DNA of 64,000 nucleotides from positions 682,001 to 746,000 of the forward strand of contig NZ_CP017659.1 of the NCBI RefSeq assembly GCF_015326965.1, in the 5' to 3' direction. Position numbers and translations under genes: made by a program. This document shows, piece by piece, positions 16,343 to 26,061 of the stretch. The notes beneath the pieces were generated by a model. The model saw only the letters and a list, made by a program, of their open reading frames with translations, was not told the DNA's origin and searched no databases. Within the stretch, counting starts at the first letter, position 1; the number at the start of each line of letters is the position of its first letter. Source of the stretch: Paenibacillus sp. JZ16 (GTDB taxonomy: Bacteria; Bacillota; Bacilli; Paenibacillales; Paenibacillaceae).

Positions 16343-17353
16343 TTAAGCCCTAGCAATAGCTACTCTTGTGCCATTTTCATTTGATGTAAAGTTCGCTTTC
16401 AGATTCATTTTTTTCAACATATAATGACAAGTCGATAAACCAATCCCCGCCCCACGCTCATAGGAAGAGTGATCCAAACCGGGACCTCTGTCTGCAACAA
16501 TGATCTGTTCTTTTTCTACATCAACTACAATGTTTGCATATTTCCCCTCTGCTGCATGGCGAAGAATATTCTGAAATAAATTATCCAAAACCCGTGTTAT
16601 CCAATTAGGATCTGCTTGCCAATAAAAAGTCTCCTCTGCCGGTAAATCAACATCGAGCTGAATTTCTTTTTCTTCAAACACAGGATACCACGCAGCAACA
16701 GATGCTCTTACTAAACGTACAATATCTGTTGAAACGGGCCCAAAAGGATGTTTCCCTGATGTAAGCAATGTATAGGACAGTAAATCATCCATTAGATCTC
16801 CGACTCTTGTAATCGTATGGTTGATCTCTGTTAACGAGTGTTGTCCTTCTAAACTCATGGACTCTTTATTTAAACGGGTGACATGTCCTCTCAAAATGGT
16901 AAGTGGCGTTCGTAAGTCGTGTGATAAATTCGCAATGAGTCGATGTCGTAATAACTCTTCTTCAAATGCTCGCTTGCGACTGTCTTCAAGCTGCTGAATC
17001 ATCCAATTAAAAGACATTCCTAACTGGTCTATCTCATCCATACGATCCGATTGAACAGATATGGGTTTAGGAAATGAATTATTTTTAGCTGAAAATGACA
17101 TGGCTTCCTGTAAGCGGGCGAGACGTTTTTGAAGTTTCAAGAAGAACAGCCAAGATAAAATAACAAATGCGACAATAATAAACCCAAACAATAGCACGGT
17201 AACGTAAAACAGATTTAACGTATTCAGATTTTTTCCATTGTTATCTGAAATCCCAAAAAACGCGCTGACGAAAACAAGCACAATGGGAGGTAAAAAGATA
17301 AATAGAAAATGCACTTTTAGAAAACGACGAAATAATGACCTAGTCTGCTTCAT
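16343..17353 (-). CDS. Sensor histidine kinase (two TM, EnvZ/OmpR type)
   Basis: A 336-residue kinase with two TM helices (about 14-33 and 50-75) enclosing a short loop, a HAMP-like linker, the H-box LIANLSHDLRTPLTILRGH and the ATPase domain with N-box (NLFQNILRHA) and ADRGPGLDHSSYERGAGIGL. The short sensor loop fits kinases that watch antimicrobial peptides at the membrane or act with a transporter. It overlaps its regulator by four bases and precedes the ABC genes by 92 bases. Confidence 0.92.
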   Translation of the reverse strand: MKQTRSLFRRFLKVHFLFIFLPPIVLVFVSAFFGISDNNGKNLNTLNLFYVTVLLFGFIIVAFVILSWLFFLKLQKRLARLQEAMSFSAKNNSFPKPISVQSDRMDEIDQLGMSFNWMIQQLEDSRKRAFEEELLRHRLIANLSHDLRTPLTILRGHVTRLNKESMSLEGQHSLTEINHTITRVGDLMDDLLSYTLLTSGKHPFGPVSTDIVRLVRASVAAWYPVFEEKEIQLDVDLPAEETFYWQADPNWITRVLDNLFQNILRHAAEGKYANIVVDVEKEQIIVADRGPGLDHSSYERGAGIGLSTCHYMLKKMNLKANFTSNENGTRVAIARA

Positions 17354-18027
17354 AGTTTCACCCGATAGCCTATTCCCTTCAACGTTTCAATAATCTCTGG
17401 GGAATCCGGATGACGTTCCAGCTTTTGACGCAGTCGATGGATATGCACCATTAATGTTTTATCACCTGTTATATAAGCTTCTTCCCAAATAGCTTCATAA
17501 ATTTGTTCTTTTGGTAAAACTTGATTAGGGTGGCGTAAGAAGTACATTAAGATTTGATGCTGTTTCCCTGTTAATATAATTTCTTCTCCTGTGCGTTTGT
17601 CAAATATCATTTGACCTTCTGGATCTACTTCAATCTGATTTCCTAATGAAATGCGTTCGGATTTTGTTCCACCATTACGACGGAATAATACTTCTAATCT
17701 TGCAACTAATTCATCCGTATGGAATGGTTTCGTTAAGTAGTCATCAGCAAATTGTAAACCATCTACTTTATCATCTATCGATGTTCGAGCAGTTAACAGC
17801 AAAATAGGAATAGCAGGAGCTGCCTTCTTTAATCGTCTTCCCACAGTAAATCCGTCTAAACCGGGTAACATGATATCCAAAATAACGATTTCATGCTGAT
17901 TCACTTCTCTTTCGGCTCCTTCACCAGTTAGCAGCCACTGAACTGAAAACCCTCGCTGTTCCAATTCTTCTTTTACCCAACTGCCAATTTTCTCATTGTC
18001 TTCAATGTAGAGTACGTTTCTTTTCAA
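17350..18027 (-). CDS. OmpR-family response regulator
   Basis: A 225-residue regulator. The receiver domain has YIEDNEKIG at the acidic pocket, phospho-acceptor in VILDIMLPGLDG (about D50), LLTART and KPF. The C-terminal winged helix shows LTGKQHQILMYFLRHPNQVL and a final IETLKGIGYRVKL. First gene of the operon with the kinase and an ABC exporter, which is probably its target. Confidence 0.93.
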   Translation of the reverse strand: MKRNVLYIEDNEKIGSWVKEELEQRGFSVQWLLTGEGAEREVNQHEIVILDIMLPGLDGFTVGRRLKKAAPAIPILLLTARTSIDDKVDGLQFADDYLTKPFHTDELVARLEVLFRRNGGTKSERISLGNQIEVDPEGQMIFDKRTGEEIILTGKQHQILMYFLRHPNQVLPKEQIYEAIWEEAYITGDKTLMVHIHRLRQKLERHPDSPEIIETLKGIGYRVKL

Positions 18028-18350
18028 GTAACATCCCTCTCTCTAAATGGAGTCCACTATTAGACAGATTAACACAATATAAAAATTAGTTTCCAATTAA
18101 TACAATTTTATCGTTCGTAAATAGAGTTTTATATAAAAGAGGCTGGTCTAACTGATTGGCTCTTTCTGTTCCTAAATAAATTAATCATGAATACCTCCTA
18201 ACACTGAGAAACCAATATACACCGAAAGCAAATAAACTCCCTCCTACTTCGCTTCAGGATATTCCCCTTCTCAAGAAATAAACCGTCTTCCAGCTCATTC
18301 GAAAAAAGGTAACTAAACAACAAACAAATAATATCAGGTTTCGCTGCATG
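18028..18350. other. Intergenic region with no clear gene
   Basis: Upstream of the response regulator. Apart from promoter sequence, the minus strand shows a protein-like tail, GVYLLSVYIGFSVLGGIHD then stop, followed by AGGAGG and a 19-codon frame. I do not recognise it and see no other structure. Confidence 0.3.
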
Positions 18351-18516
18351 CTGCCCGTTAGCTTAATGAAATTGTATGAAAATCTAATTAGATACTTATC
18401 TAATTGGTAATCGGTACAAGTTCTTGTCCTCTTCTCGGGACAAGAACTTGTACCGATAAAACAAAAAAGCCGCTAAATTAGCGACATTCTATGGGACATG
18501 ATCTTGTCCCTCGACA
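18351..18516 (+). repeat. Family-1 intergenic repeat, copy A (complete)
   Basis: Modules in order: left end ctgcccgttagcttaatgaa (18351-18370), a gatacttatctaattggtaa segment, stem-loop 1 with 19-bp perfect arms (tcggtacaagttcttgtcc, 18411-18429; complement 18438-18456), an A-run, stem-loop 2 (gccgct aaatt agcgac, 18470-18486), and a tail with a further ttgtccctcgaca ending at 18516. It lies 70 bases downstream of the nucleotidyltransferase stop codon. Confidence 0.85.
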
Positions 18517-18586
18517 GATGTCCCCCATTTGGTAAAAAAGAGACAGCTTTTATGCTGTCTCCGATATTCAACTAACGTACCTGGTG

Positions 18587-19357
18587 TTAGCCGGAGGAAG
18601 TTCTGGAAGCAGCCATTGCATTTAAGGTGTTCTCAAAATAGCTATATACTTCATCTGCAATTCCCAGAAACTCTTCAACAAGTACATTATTACCATCCAA
18701 GTAACAAGCATACAGATAATCAACTAAAGCGGAGTCAATCTCACAATAGTTTAATATGGCATTCTTCATCTTAATAATGTCATCTTGCCATACACCTGTA
18801 TCTTCTAAAACCAAAGAGTATAATGCACGAATTAATCTCTTAGAGTAACCTTTAATATATCTAGTTTTCATTGTGTTATCACTAGCATTAGAAAGTAAAC
18901 GATATATACGATCTACTTCCTCCTTGGTCTCTGTATTTAAGTCTAAAATGAACGCTGGAGAAATAATTATCGGTGGTACTTTTTCACCAACGTCATCACC
19001 ATATATGCAAACACAAATTATCTTAACCCAAAAACCCCACTCATTTGGTTTACTTAATACATCGTCAATCGAGCAAATTGTCGTATCAATCTTAGTTAAT
19101 ACTGGATATTCTTTTAAAAGCCTGTCTTTAATATTTGACAATCTTTCGTAATCAATATCTTTGGGATTTACACATACAATAGTAAAGTCTGCATCTGACT
19201 TAAAAGGTTTAGCCGTTCCTTTTGGAATCGAGCCACACATATAAATGCTATGAATCTTACCTTTAAATTCGGTAAGTATATTATCTATATACTTATCAAC
19301 AAAATCCTTATATTCACTTTGTATTACAATTCTATTTATAACTTTTTCTAATATCAT
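18587..19357 (-). CDS. Nucleotidyltransferase (aminoglycoside adenylyltransferase-like)
   Basis: A 256-residue protein with the polymerase-beta-type nucleotidyltransferase motif YMCGSIPKGTAKPFKSDADF (GS...KG...SDxD, about residues 40-59), the metal site that transfers a nucleotide to a hydroxyl, and a helical C-terminal region like that of ANT-type resistance enzymes. AGGAGGAG precedes the ATG. It sits alone between two same-direction family-1 repeats (A and B), a cassette-like setting. Its upstream region shares sequence with that of the acetyltransferase at 38.1 kb. Substrate unknown; antibiotic modification is an inference. Confidence 0.8.
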   Translation of the reverse strand: MILEKVINRIVIQSEYKDFVDKYIDNILTEFKGKIHSIYMCGSIPKGTAKPFKSDADFTIVCVNPKDIDYERLSNIKDRLLKEYPVLTKIDTTICSIDDVLSKPNEWGFWVKIICVCIYGDDVGEKVPPIIISPAFILDLNTETKEEVDRIYRLLSNASDNTMKTRYIKGYSKRLIRALYSLVLEDTGVWQDDIIKMKNAILNYCEIDSALVDYLYACYLDGNNVLVEEFLGIADEVYSYFENTLNAMAASRTSSG

Positions 19358-19394
19358 TTAGACTCCTCCTAAACTAAGAACTTCTTTCGACTGA

Positions 19395-19445
19395 GGTCTT
19401 ATCTACGAACTTCGTAAATAACTTCATTTGTAGAGTATTCGCGAA
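19395..19445 (-). repeat. Segment shared with the region upstream of the acetyltransferase gene
   Basis: About 51 bp (gtcttatctacgaacttcgt... to gagtattcgcgaa) match 38691-38742 with scattered differences. In both places it lies between a resistance-like gene's start and a repeat left end. In the minus-strand reading here it gives NTLQMKLFTKFVDKT, in the other NTLHIE*FAKYVNKT, so it may descend from a coding sequence that I do not recognise. Confidence 0.5.
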
Positions 19446-19459
19446 ATCAATAAACTCCC

Positions 19460-19621
19460 CTGCCTGTTAGCTTAATAAATTTAATTAATAGTTCAATACT
19501 TATCTAATCGGTAATCGGTACAAGTTCTTGTCCTCGACTCGGTACAAGAACTTGTACCGATAAAACAAAAAAGCCGCTAAATTAGCGACTTTCTATGGGG
19601 CCGAGTTCTTGTCCCTCGACA
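19460..19621 (+). repeat. Family-1 intergenic repeat, copy B (complete)
   Basis: Same modules as copy A: ctgcctgttagcttaat, ttatctaatcggtaatcgg, stem-loop 1 with 17-bp arms (19515-19531/19544-19560), stem-loop 2 (19572-19590) and the tail gttcttgtccctcgaca. It lies upstream of the nucleotidyltransferase, in the same orientation as copy A. Confidence 0.85.
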
Positions 19622-19724
19622 CAAATTGCTCCATCTATTGCCTCTTACATTCTCATATACTTTTCGTATGTATACTAGATATTTATAGTATTTTAATGGT
19701 ATTTCATTTGCTCGCCTACATGAA

Positions 19725-19765
19725 AAGAAATAGACCGCCCGCACTAAGGTAACGGTCTTATTTCT
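19725..19765 (-). terminator. Terminator after the YesS-like regulator
   Basis: Arms agaaatagaccg and cggtcttatttct (one bulged base) enclose a 15-base loop about 80 bases after the stop codon of the regulator gene; on the minus strand the stem is followed by ttttcatg. Confidence 0.6.
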
Positions 19766-19841
19766 CGTACTAACTTCTGTGGCCGACTGCTCTTTATGCA
19801 GTTATTCTGCTTAGGAGTCGTGTTCCAGCACGACGCTTTAC

Positions 19842-22433
19842 TTATCCGTTTTTCTTCATTCGGTATTGCCCGGGCGTCATGCCTTTCTGCTTGCGGAATA
19901 GCCGGATAAAATACGAGGGATGATAACCGACCGACTCGGCGATCTCGTTCACTTTGAGATCGGTCGTGCACAGCAGCTCACAGCCCCGTTCAAGACGAAG
20001 TTCCATGACATAATCGACGAAGTTTTTCCCGTGGGCTTGCTTGAATGAGCGGCTGAGCGTATAAGAACTGACGCCAAAACGTTCCGCACAGCTCTCCAGA
20101 GAGAAATCTGCCGTATAATCACGTTCGATCTCCTCCTTGACTCTTTCGGCGAGACGATCAGTATACAGCCGATCGCTACCATCGATCTCGCGGCCATAAG
20201 GTTCCAATACCTGTGTACGCATAAAGGCGGCCATTGCTTTGGGCTGGCGTATAGTGGCAAGACGTTCATACAGACCCATAAAGTCGACGTGCTCGGATGG
20301 AGCACCGTTCTCCATCATCGTGTGGAGCAGACTGCCGAGCAGATGCAAAGTCAGATTACGCATTTCTGGCTTCGAGGCCGCTCGGCGTGCCAGCTCATCG
20401 ATAAATTCATCCGTCAGCCGGGCCGCTTCCTCGATTTGGCCAAGCTTGACACTGCGGAGAAGCTCACGTTCGAGCTCGAATGGATAAGTGCTCTGCTCAT
20501 CAAGATCCGGCATCCATTCATCCAGATGCAGAACCCGACAATCTTCGTCATGCTGAATATGACGCAGCGCAGCTCGCAGAGAATGAAGCAGCTCCGGCAC
20601 TTCCAGAATTCCGGAAGCACTGCCTGTGCACACTAGGGTCTGCAGCCGCAGCACAGAGCGTATCGTACCTGCCAACTCTCCCGCCAGCGCTTTCCCCAGT
20701 ACGTTCAACCGCTGTACATCGCCCTCTTCATTTGCAGTATCACCTTGGATCTTATCGGCTGAACTTTGCAAATCGTACGTATGTTCTCGATCCGTCTCGG
20801 CTGTCACGCCGCTTTCACCCATGGAATAAGGAATCAGCACGGCAGCGGTCGAATCCTGAAAATTTACAACGATTGCACGTTTTGTACGCTGCTCCACAAA
20901 TTCACGGGCTACGTTGGCGGCAGCGAACGTCATCAGAAGTTCATCTTCTTCGCGGAACTTCGATTCCGGCGGCGATAGCACGCCGACCTGCAGCAAGAAA
21001 ACTAACATCCGCTCGTCGGGATGGATCGACCATCCGAATCTTTCCATTCGCGACAGCAGTTCTCGCTCGCTCAATGTCTGATAATGTCCCTGCATCAGCT
21101 GCATCAAAAAGGCCGATCTCAATTCGGGATACGTGTGTTCGAGCCGGGCTTCGGCTTCTCTTTTGGCATCGGATAGACCGCGCCAACTCGTCTCGATATA
21201 GTCCAGCTCGTCGTAGGGATGCATATTGTTCTCTATTCCGGTACCGTCAGGTCCGTTTTTGGAACGCTGGCTTATGCTGATTTTCCGCAGCAGTCCGCTC
21301 AGGCCTTTTTCTTGTTCAGGTGTTTCTGCCGTCCCGACGGCCCTGTCCCCTGAAGGCTGACCGAGCGCCGGTGAAAACTGGCTGTTAAGGATTTGTACCA
21401 ATCGACCTATCGGCCGGTGCAATCGATGCGAAGCCAACCAGGCGATCAGCAGCGCCAGCAGCATACCGGCAAAACTCACGGCGAGCAGCGAACGCGAGAG
21501 CAGCACGACAGGACGAGTTAGCGTTTCTAAAGGCGACACCGTCACATAAGTCCATTCGACCCCCGGACGATGTAATTGGCTATGGGAAACGGAGTAGGTT
21601 TTGCCCTGCCATTTGAACAGATAAGAGTCCGGTGTGTCCGAGACCTGAGTTCGAAGCTCCTCACGCAGCGCGGATTCGAAAGTCGGGGTTCGCATCGGAT
21701 CATCCGACGGCACATCCGACATGCGGATTATGGGTGGTCCGGAACTTGCATATAGAAACGAAGCGCCTTTATCATCGAACGATACCTGGCGCATCCGTTC
21801 TTCAATTTTATCTCTGTCCATGTTCAATAGAAGAGCTCCATAAGGATCTCCGTAAGCAGGCAGCTTCCGGACTAATACAACCTCTCCGTTCTCGGAAGCC
21901 GTCCACCGAAAATTATCCAGCCAATACAAAGCGGACGGGGCATCAACAATACTCTGAAACCGCTTACTATCTTCTGCGATCGAGATTTTCCTTAACCCTT
22001 CCGTATCCGACAGCAAAAGCGGTTCGTTACGAGCAAGCAGCAGCTTTGCGTCTTTCAGCTCCGGATAAGACGCTTTCATCAGTCCCAGAAAGCGATACAG
22101 CTCCTGGGTTCTCTGGTATTCCATACGAAGATTTGCTCTTCTAAGATCACCGTCAAGTCTCGGATCTAGCGCCCAACGGGCCGCAGACTGTTCCACCTGC
22201 ACGAACAGTTCGTCCATGCTTTCTGCCGAGCGTTTAACGAGTGCCCGGTGGCTGCTCATCACCTCGCGTTCGATGTGCTGCGTACCGAGCACATAAGACG
22301 AGAAGCCGATAACCGCTGTTGGAATACTCGACATGCACAGTGCCAGGATCAGGCTGTAACGATAAAAGCGTCCTCTTCCTTCCCGGCTTCGACTCGTCCA
22401 CCGAAAATTTAGCCAGCTTCGAACATCAGTCAC
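19842..22433 (-). CDS. YesS-like AraC-family regulator with extracytoplasmic sensor
   Basis: An 863-residue membrane-bound regulator. One TM helix near the N-terminus (LILALCMSSIPTAVIGFSSY) leads to a large outer sensor region (about 50-300), a second TM (LLAVSFAGMLLALLIAWLAS), a HAMP-like and helical cytoplasmic region, and a C-terminal AraC helix-turn-helix pair (CAERFGVSSYTLSRSFKQAH; VNEIAESVGYHPSYFIRLFR; MTPGQYRMKK). This architecture controls neighbouring sugar ABC importers in Bacillus and Paenibacillus. A GTG start follows GGGGGAGCAGGA. It is encoded 145 bases after the binding protein and presumably senses the sugar or a loaded binding protein outside the cell. Confidence 0.92.
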   Translation of the reverse strand: MTDVRSWLNFRWTSRSREGRGRFYRYSLILALCMSSIPTAVIGFSSYVLGTQHIEREVMSSHRALVKRSAESMDELFVQVEQSAARWALDPRLDGDLRRANLRMEYQRTQELYRFLGLMKASYPELKDAKLLLARNEPLLLSDTEGLRKISIAEDSKRFQSIVDAPSALYWLDNFRWTASENGEVVLVRKLPAYGDPYGALLLNMDRDKIEERMRQVSFDDKGASFLYASSGPPIIRMSDVPSDDPMRTPTFESALREELRTQVSDTPDSYLFKWQGKTYSVSHSQLHRPGVEWTYVTVSPLETLTRPVVLLSRSLLAVSFAGMLLALLIAWLASHRLHRPIGRLVQILNSQFSPALGQPSGDRAVGTAETPEQEKGLSGLLRKISISQRSKNGPDGTGIENNMHPYDELDYIETSWRGLSDAKREAEARLEHTYPELRSAFLMQLMQGHYQTLSERELLSRMERFGWSIHPDERMLVFLLQVGVLSPPESKFREEDELLMTFAAANVAREFVEQRTKRAIVVNFQDSTAAVLIPYSMGESGVTAETDREHTYDLQSSADKIQGDTANEEGDVQRLNVLGKALAGELAGTIRSVLRLQTLVCTGSASGILEVPELLHSLRAALRHIQHDEDCRVLHLDEWMPDLDEQSTYPFELERELLRSVKLGQIEEAARLTDEFIDELARRAASKPEMRNLTLHLLGSLLHTMMENGAPSEHVDFMGLYERLATIRQPKAMAAFMRTQVLEPYGREIDGSDRLYTDRLAERVKEEIERDYTADFSLESCAERFGVSSYTLSRSFKQAHGKNFVDYVMELRLERGCELLCTTDLKVNEIAESVGYHPSYFIRLFRKQKGMTPGQYRMKKNG

Positions 22434-22577
22434 TCCTGCTCCCCCTTTTCTCTATACACTATTAACAGTCTACATACTACATCATTTTATAAGAAAGGGA
22501 ACATATACAATAGAGCCCCCGCTTCCGGAGACTCCCCTGTTTACATGCACCTTTTTCGGAACAATTCAGCCAGCCGC

Positions 22578-24092
22578 TTATTGCTCCGCTTGACGGTCGG
22601 CATAAGCCTGATTCAGCTCGTCCGTAATTTTTTGCAGATCTGAATCATTTTTCAATTTCTCAACAAATTTGTCCCAGTCCGACAGCGACAGCTTGCCGAG
22701 TATAATCTTGGTTTTCATATCCTGAATATTCTTCGCCAGCTCAGGTCCCACCGAAATATTCGTTTCCGAATACAATCCAATCGCTCTGTCAGGAACACTT
22801 ATTTCTGCACGCTCGTCGATGATCTTTTTGTTCCGCTCAAAAATCTCCAGTGGCATACCGCCCCGATACGCGCGCATATATTTGTCATAATTCATGAAGA
22901 TTTGACCAAGCGCCTGCGAGCCGACGATATCGGTCTTGGCCTTATCCGTCGCCATCTTGATTCCGTTCTCTTCAGTATAATGAACACCTTCCAGACCGTA
23001 GCTGGCCAGCGTTCCGCCTTCTTCCGACGCGCCATAGTCCATCAGTTCAAGCAGTTTTTTCATTTTTTCTTCCGATACCGTTTTGGGAATCACAAACATC
23101 CCGAAGAATCCGCCGTCTTTGTTGGTCCAGCCGTTCATGGAGACAAGCGGCAGAAAATCCGCGTCCGGGTTGCTCTTCAGATTCGCTTCCATTGGCTCCC
23201 ACGCCGCTTCGACCGTGTTAACGGCGGCGCCTGCACGGCCCGCATTCAGCTGATCCTTGGTCTGGCTCTCTTTCAGAACAGCGAGATCTTCCGAGATCAA
23301 CCCTTCAGCATAAGCTTTGCTTAACCATTCCAGAGCATCGCGCATTTCCGGCAACAGGTTAACGTTGACCAGCTTGCCGTCGACATCTTTCCAATCTCCG
23401 GTATTTTGCGTGAATGCGCTGACGATTGCCCCATAGCTGCCCATATTACTTTGATTGACCAATCCTGTGAATCCCATCGTATCGTCTTTACCATTGCCGT
23501 CCGGGTCGTTTTTCGTAAATGCTTTGAGCACTTCGTAAAATTCGTCTGTCGTTTCCGGAATCTCCATGCCCAGATTGTCTAGCCAGTCTTTACGTAGGAA
23601 CAGGAATGGGCCTCCTTCGACCGGACGCACCCGAGGAATCCCATAATTTTTGCCGTCGGCCTGCTTGGTGTTGATCCAGGACTCTTTCGGAAACCCAGAG
23701 AGGTTAGGGTAGTCTTGAAGATAAGGCGTCAGATCCCAGAACGCACCCTGCTTCACCATAGTACGTACCTGAGCCGAGAAAGGATCATCGACCAGCATCA
23801 GATCGGGAATCTCACCCGACGCCAGCGTAACGTTTACCTTGTCGCCATAGCTGTTTGGTGATACCCACGTGATATTGAGATCGGTATTCGTTCTCTTCTC
23901 GATCTCTTGAATGATCACATTGTCTTCTCCGGGCGGTTCAGGTGTAAAATACATCGACATGATACTGACCGGCATCGGCTTTCCATCTTCCGGCACGCCG
24001 TTTTCCGCGTTTTGACTGCTGCAGGCCGCTGTAACCAGAGACAGAGCCATAATGGATGCAAACCCCAATTTCGCTCCTATTTTTTTTCTCAC
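22578..24092 (-). CDS. Extracellular sugar-binding lipoprotein (LipO-like)
   Basis: A 504-residue family-1 solute-binding protein. A signal peptide ends in the lipobox SLVTAACSS, so the protein is tethered to the membrane. The PEPPGEDNVIIQEIEKRTNT start, RKDWLDNLGMEIPETTDEFY core, and FGMFVIPKTV region are typical of the LipO/YtcQ group found with LplB/YtcP permeases. A GTG start follows AAAAGGGGAG. It is the third gene of the importer operon. The ATPase is not in the operon; such systems usually share an MsmX-type ATPase encoded elsewhere (established for B. subtilis). Confidence 0.92.
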   Translation of the reverse strand: MRKKIGAKLGFASIMALSLVTAACSSQNAENGVPEDGKPMPVSIMSMYFTPEPPGEDNVIIQEIEKRTNTDLNITWVSPNSYGDKVNVTLASGEIPDLMLVDDPFSAQVRTMVKQGAFWDLTPYLQDYPNLSGFPKESWINTKQADGKNYGIPRVRPVEGGPFLFLRKDWLDNLGMEIPETTDEFYEVLKAFTKNDPDGNGKDDTMGFTGLVNQSNMGSYGAIVSAFTQNTGDWKDVDGKLVNVNLLPEMRDALEWLSKAYAEGLISEDLAVLKESQTKDQLNAGRAGAAVNTVEAAWEPMEANLKSNPDADFLPLVSMNGWTNKDGGFFGMFVIPKTVSEEKMKKLLELMDYGASEEGGTLASYGLEGVHYTEENGIKMATDKAKTDIVGSQALGQIFMNYDKYMRAYRGGMPLEIFERNKKIIDERAEISVPDRAIGLYSETNISVGPELAKNIQDMKTKIILGKLSLSDWDKFVEKLKNDSDLQKITDELNQAYADRQAEQ

Positions 24093-24144
24093 TTGAATCT
24101 CCCCTTTTATTCGGATATATAAATCAGCTTGCCTGTACCTGCGC

Positions 24145-25023
24145 TTACTCTTTCACCGAACCGACCATCGCGCCTTTTGCGAAATGTTTTTGCAAAAATG
24201 GATATACCATAAGGATCGGAACAGTTGCGATTACAACGGCGGCCATTTTCAATGTTTCCGACGGAATCTGCTGCTCCGCGGTTATCTCGACCGCTGCGGT
24301 TCCTCCTGAAGCCGTCGACGAGTCGATCAGCATGTTTTGCAGTAGGACTTGAAGAGGCTGCTTGTTGAAGTCGTTGATATAGAGCAGCGCGGTGAAGAAG
24401 GTGTTCCAGTACGCTACAGCGTAAAACAGGCCAAATGCCGCCAGCGACGGCAGTGACAGCGGCAAAATGATACGCCACCAGACTCCGATATCGTTGCAGC
24501 CGTCAATACGGGCCGCTTCTTCCAGGCTGGACGGGATACTGTCAAAGAAACCTTTCATCAATAATACATACCACCCGCTCGTTAGCACCGGCAGAATCAA
24601 CGACCAGGTACTGTTGATCAAATGGAGATCGCGGATTAACAGGTACGGTGGAATAATACCGGGATTGAAGAGCGTTGTCAGCAGAATCAGCAGCAGCATC
24701 ACCCGCCGTCCCTGCAGTCGTCTCCGAGACAGGGCATAAGAAAGACAGGATGTTACAAATAAGCTGAGCATCGTGCCGACGGTAGCCAGAAACGCACTGT
24801 TGCCCATTGCATGCATAAAAGAATTGGTGGACAACAAATACCGGTAAGAATCGAGACTCCACTTTTTCGGGAAAAGCGTCGCTTTGTTGCGAATGAATTC
24901 TGCCGGGTCGCTGAACGACACGACCAGCACGTAATACAAAGGAAACAACGTGACCAGACCGATTACAGTTAGAAAAAACAGATTAGTTGCATTGAATAGA
25001 CGATCCATTTTGGACTGGAGCAT
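24145..25023 (-). CDS. Carbohydrate ABC transporter permease (YtcP-like)
   Basis: A 292-residue MalG-type permease with six TM helices and the cytoplasmic EAA loop EEAARIDGCNDIGVWWRIILP near residues 190-210, the docking site for the ATPase. The end FLQKHFAKGAMVGSVKE is typical of this group. It is preceded by AGGAGGG. The second gene of the importer operon, 57 bases after the first permease. Confidence 0.93.
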   Translation of the reverse strand: MLQSKMDRLFNATNLFFLTVIGLVTLFPLYYVLVVSFSDPAEFIRNKATLFPKKWSLDSYRYLLSTNSFMHAMGNSAFLATVGTMLSLFVTSCLSYALSRRRLQGRRVMLLLILLTTLFNPGIIPPYLLIRDLHLINSTWSLILPVLTSGWYVLLMKGFFDSIPSSLEEAARIDGCNDIGVWWRIILPLSLPSLAAFGLFYAVAYWNTFFTALLYINDFNKQPLQVLLQNMLIDSSTASGGTAAVEITAEQQIPSETLKMAAVVIATVPILMVYPFLQKHFAKGAMVGSVKE

Positions 25024-25080
25024 AGGAAACCCGCCCTCCTTTCTTTTCTTTACTCCGGTTGGAACCTATGAACCTTCCTT

Positions 25081-26061
25081 TTAATAAACACCGTCTTCGC
25101 CGAATTTCTTGGCTAGCTTGTTCGCTCCGATAACGAGGATCAGGCCTACCAACGATTTGAACACGCCGACAGCAGTACTGAAACTGAGTTGTCCCTGCTT
25201 GATACCTAGCCTATACACATAAGTATCGAATACATCTGCGACTTCGGATACGGCACCGTTCATCATCAGGAAGACTTGCTCGAAGCCGACGTCCATAATA
25301 TGTCCAATCCGCAGAATAAGAAGGATGATGACGACCGAACGGATGCCCGGCAGAGTAATATGCCAGATCTGCCGCAAGCGTCCCGCTCCGTCCATCTTCG
25401 CTGCTTCGTTCAACTGCGGATCGATCCCGGCCATCGCAGCAAGGAACAATACCGTACCCCAGCCTGCATCTTTCCATATCGACTGGACGGTCAACAGAAC
25501 CCAGAAGTAATTGGGATTGGTCAAAAAGTCGATCTTGTTCAGACCGGCTGCCACTAGAAGCTGATTGACGATGCCTTCGCCGGTAGACAGAAGAAGAAAC
25601 GTAATACCGACGATAATGACCCAAGACAGAAAATGCGGCAGATAAACAATCGACTGAATCGTTTTGCGGAACTTGTTGCCGCGCAGCTCATTCATCATGA
25701 CCGATAACAAAATGGGCAGCGGGAAGAAAAAGATGAGTGACAGCAAATTGATCGCCATCGTGTTTCGGAACAAGATCAGAAAGTCGGGATTCGAAAAGAA
25801 ACGGATGTAATGTTCGAAACCGATCCACGGACTTGCCCACATCCCCTGATAAGGCGAATAATCTTGAAACGAGATCAAGATTCCCCACATTGGCACATAC
25901 TTAAATAGGATAAAGAACACGATGCCCGGTAGCGCAAGCAGATACAAAAAGCGATCGCGCTTTACGCCTTTCCAGATACTTCGTCTTCGTTCCGTAGCCT
26001 GGCTCATCTTGTAATCGCTTTCTATTTTTCTATGGCCGGCTGTGTCCATTCGGGAAGCCAT
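25081..26061 (-). CDS. Carbohydrate ABC transporter permease (LplB-like)
   Basis: A 326-residue MalF-type permease with six TM helices and the EAA loop NEAAKMDGAGRLRQIWHITL. The start at 26061 is chosen because GGAGG lies eight bases upstream; in-frame upstream codons exist. The FDTYVYRLGIKQGQLSFSTA segment near the end is characteristic of the LplB group. First gene of the importer operon. Confidence 0.93.
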   Translation of the reverse strand: MASRMDTAGHRKIESDYKMSQATERRRSIWKGVKRDRFLYLLALPGIVFFILFKYVPMWGILISFQDYSPYQGMWASPWIGFEHYIRFFSNPDFLILFRNTMAINLLSLIFFFPLPILLSVMMNELRGNKFRKTIQSIVYLPHFLSWVIIVGITFLLLSTGEGIVNQLLVAAGLNKIDFLTNPNYFWVLLTVQSIWKDAGWGTVLFLAAMAGIDPQLNEAAKMDGAGRLRQIWHITLPGIRSVVIILLILRIGHIMDVGFEQVFLMMNGAVSEVADVFDTYVYRLGIKQGQLSFSTAVGVFKSLVGLILVIGANKLAKKFGEDGVY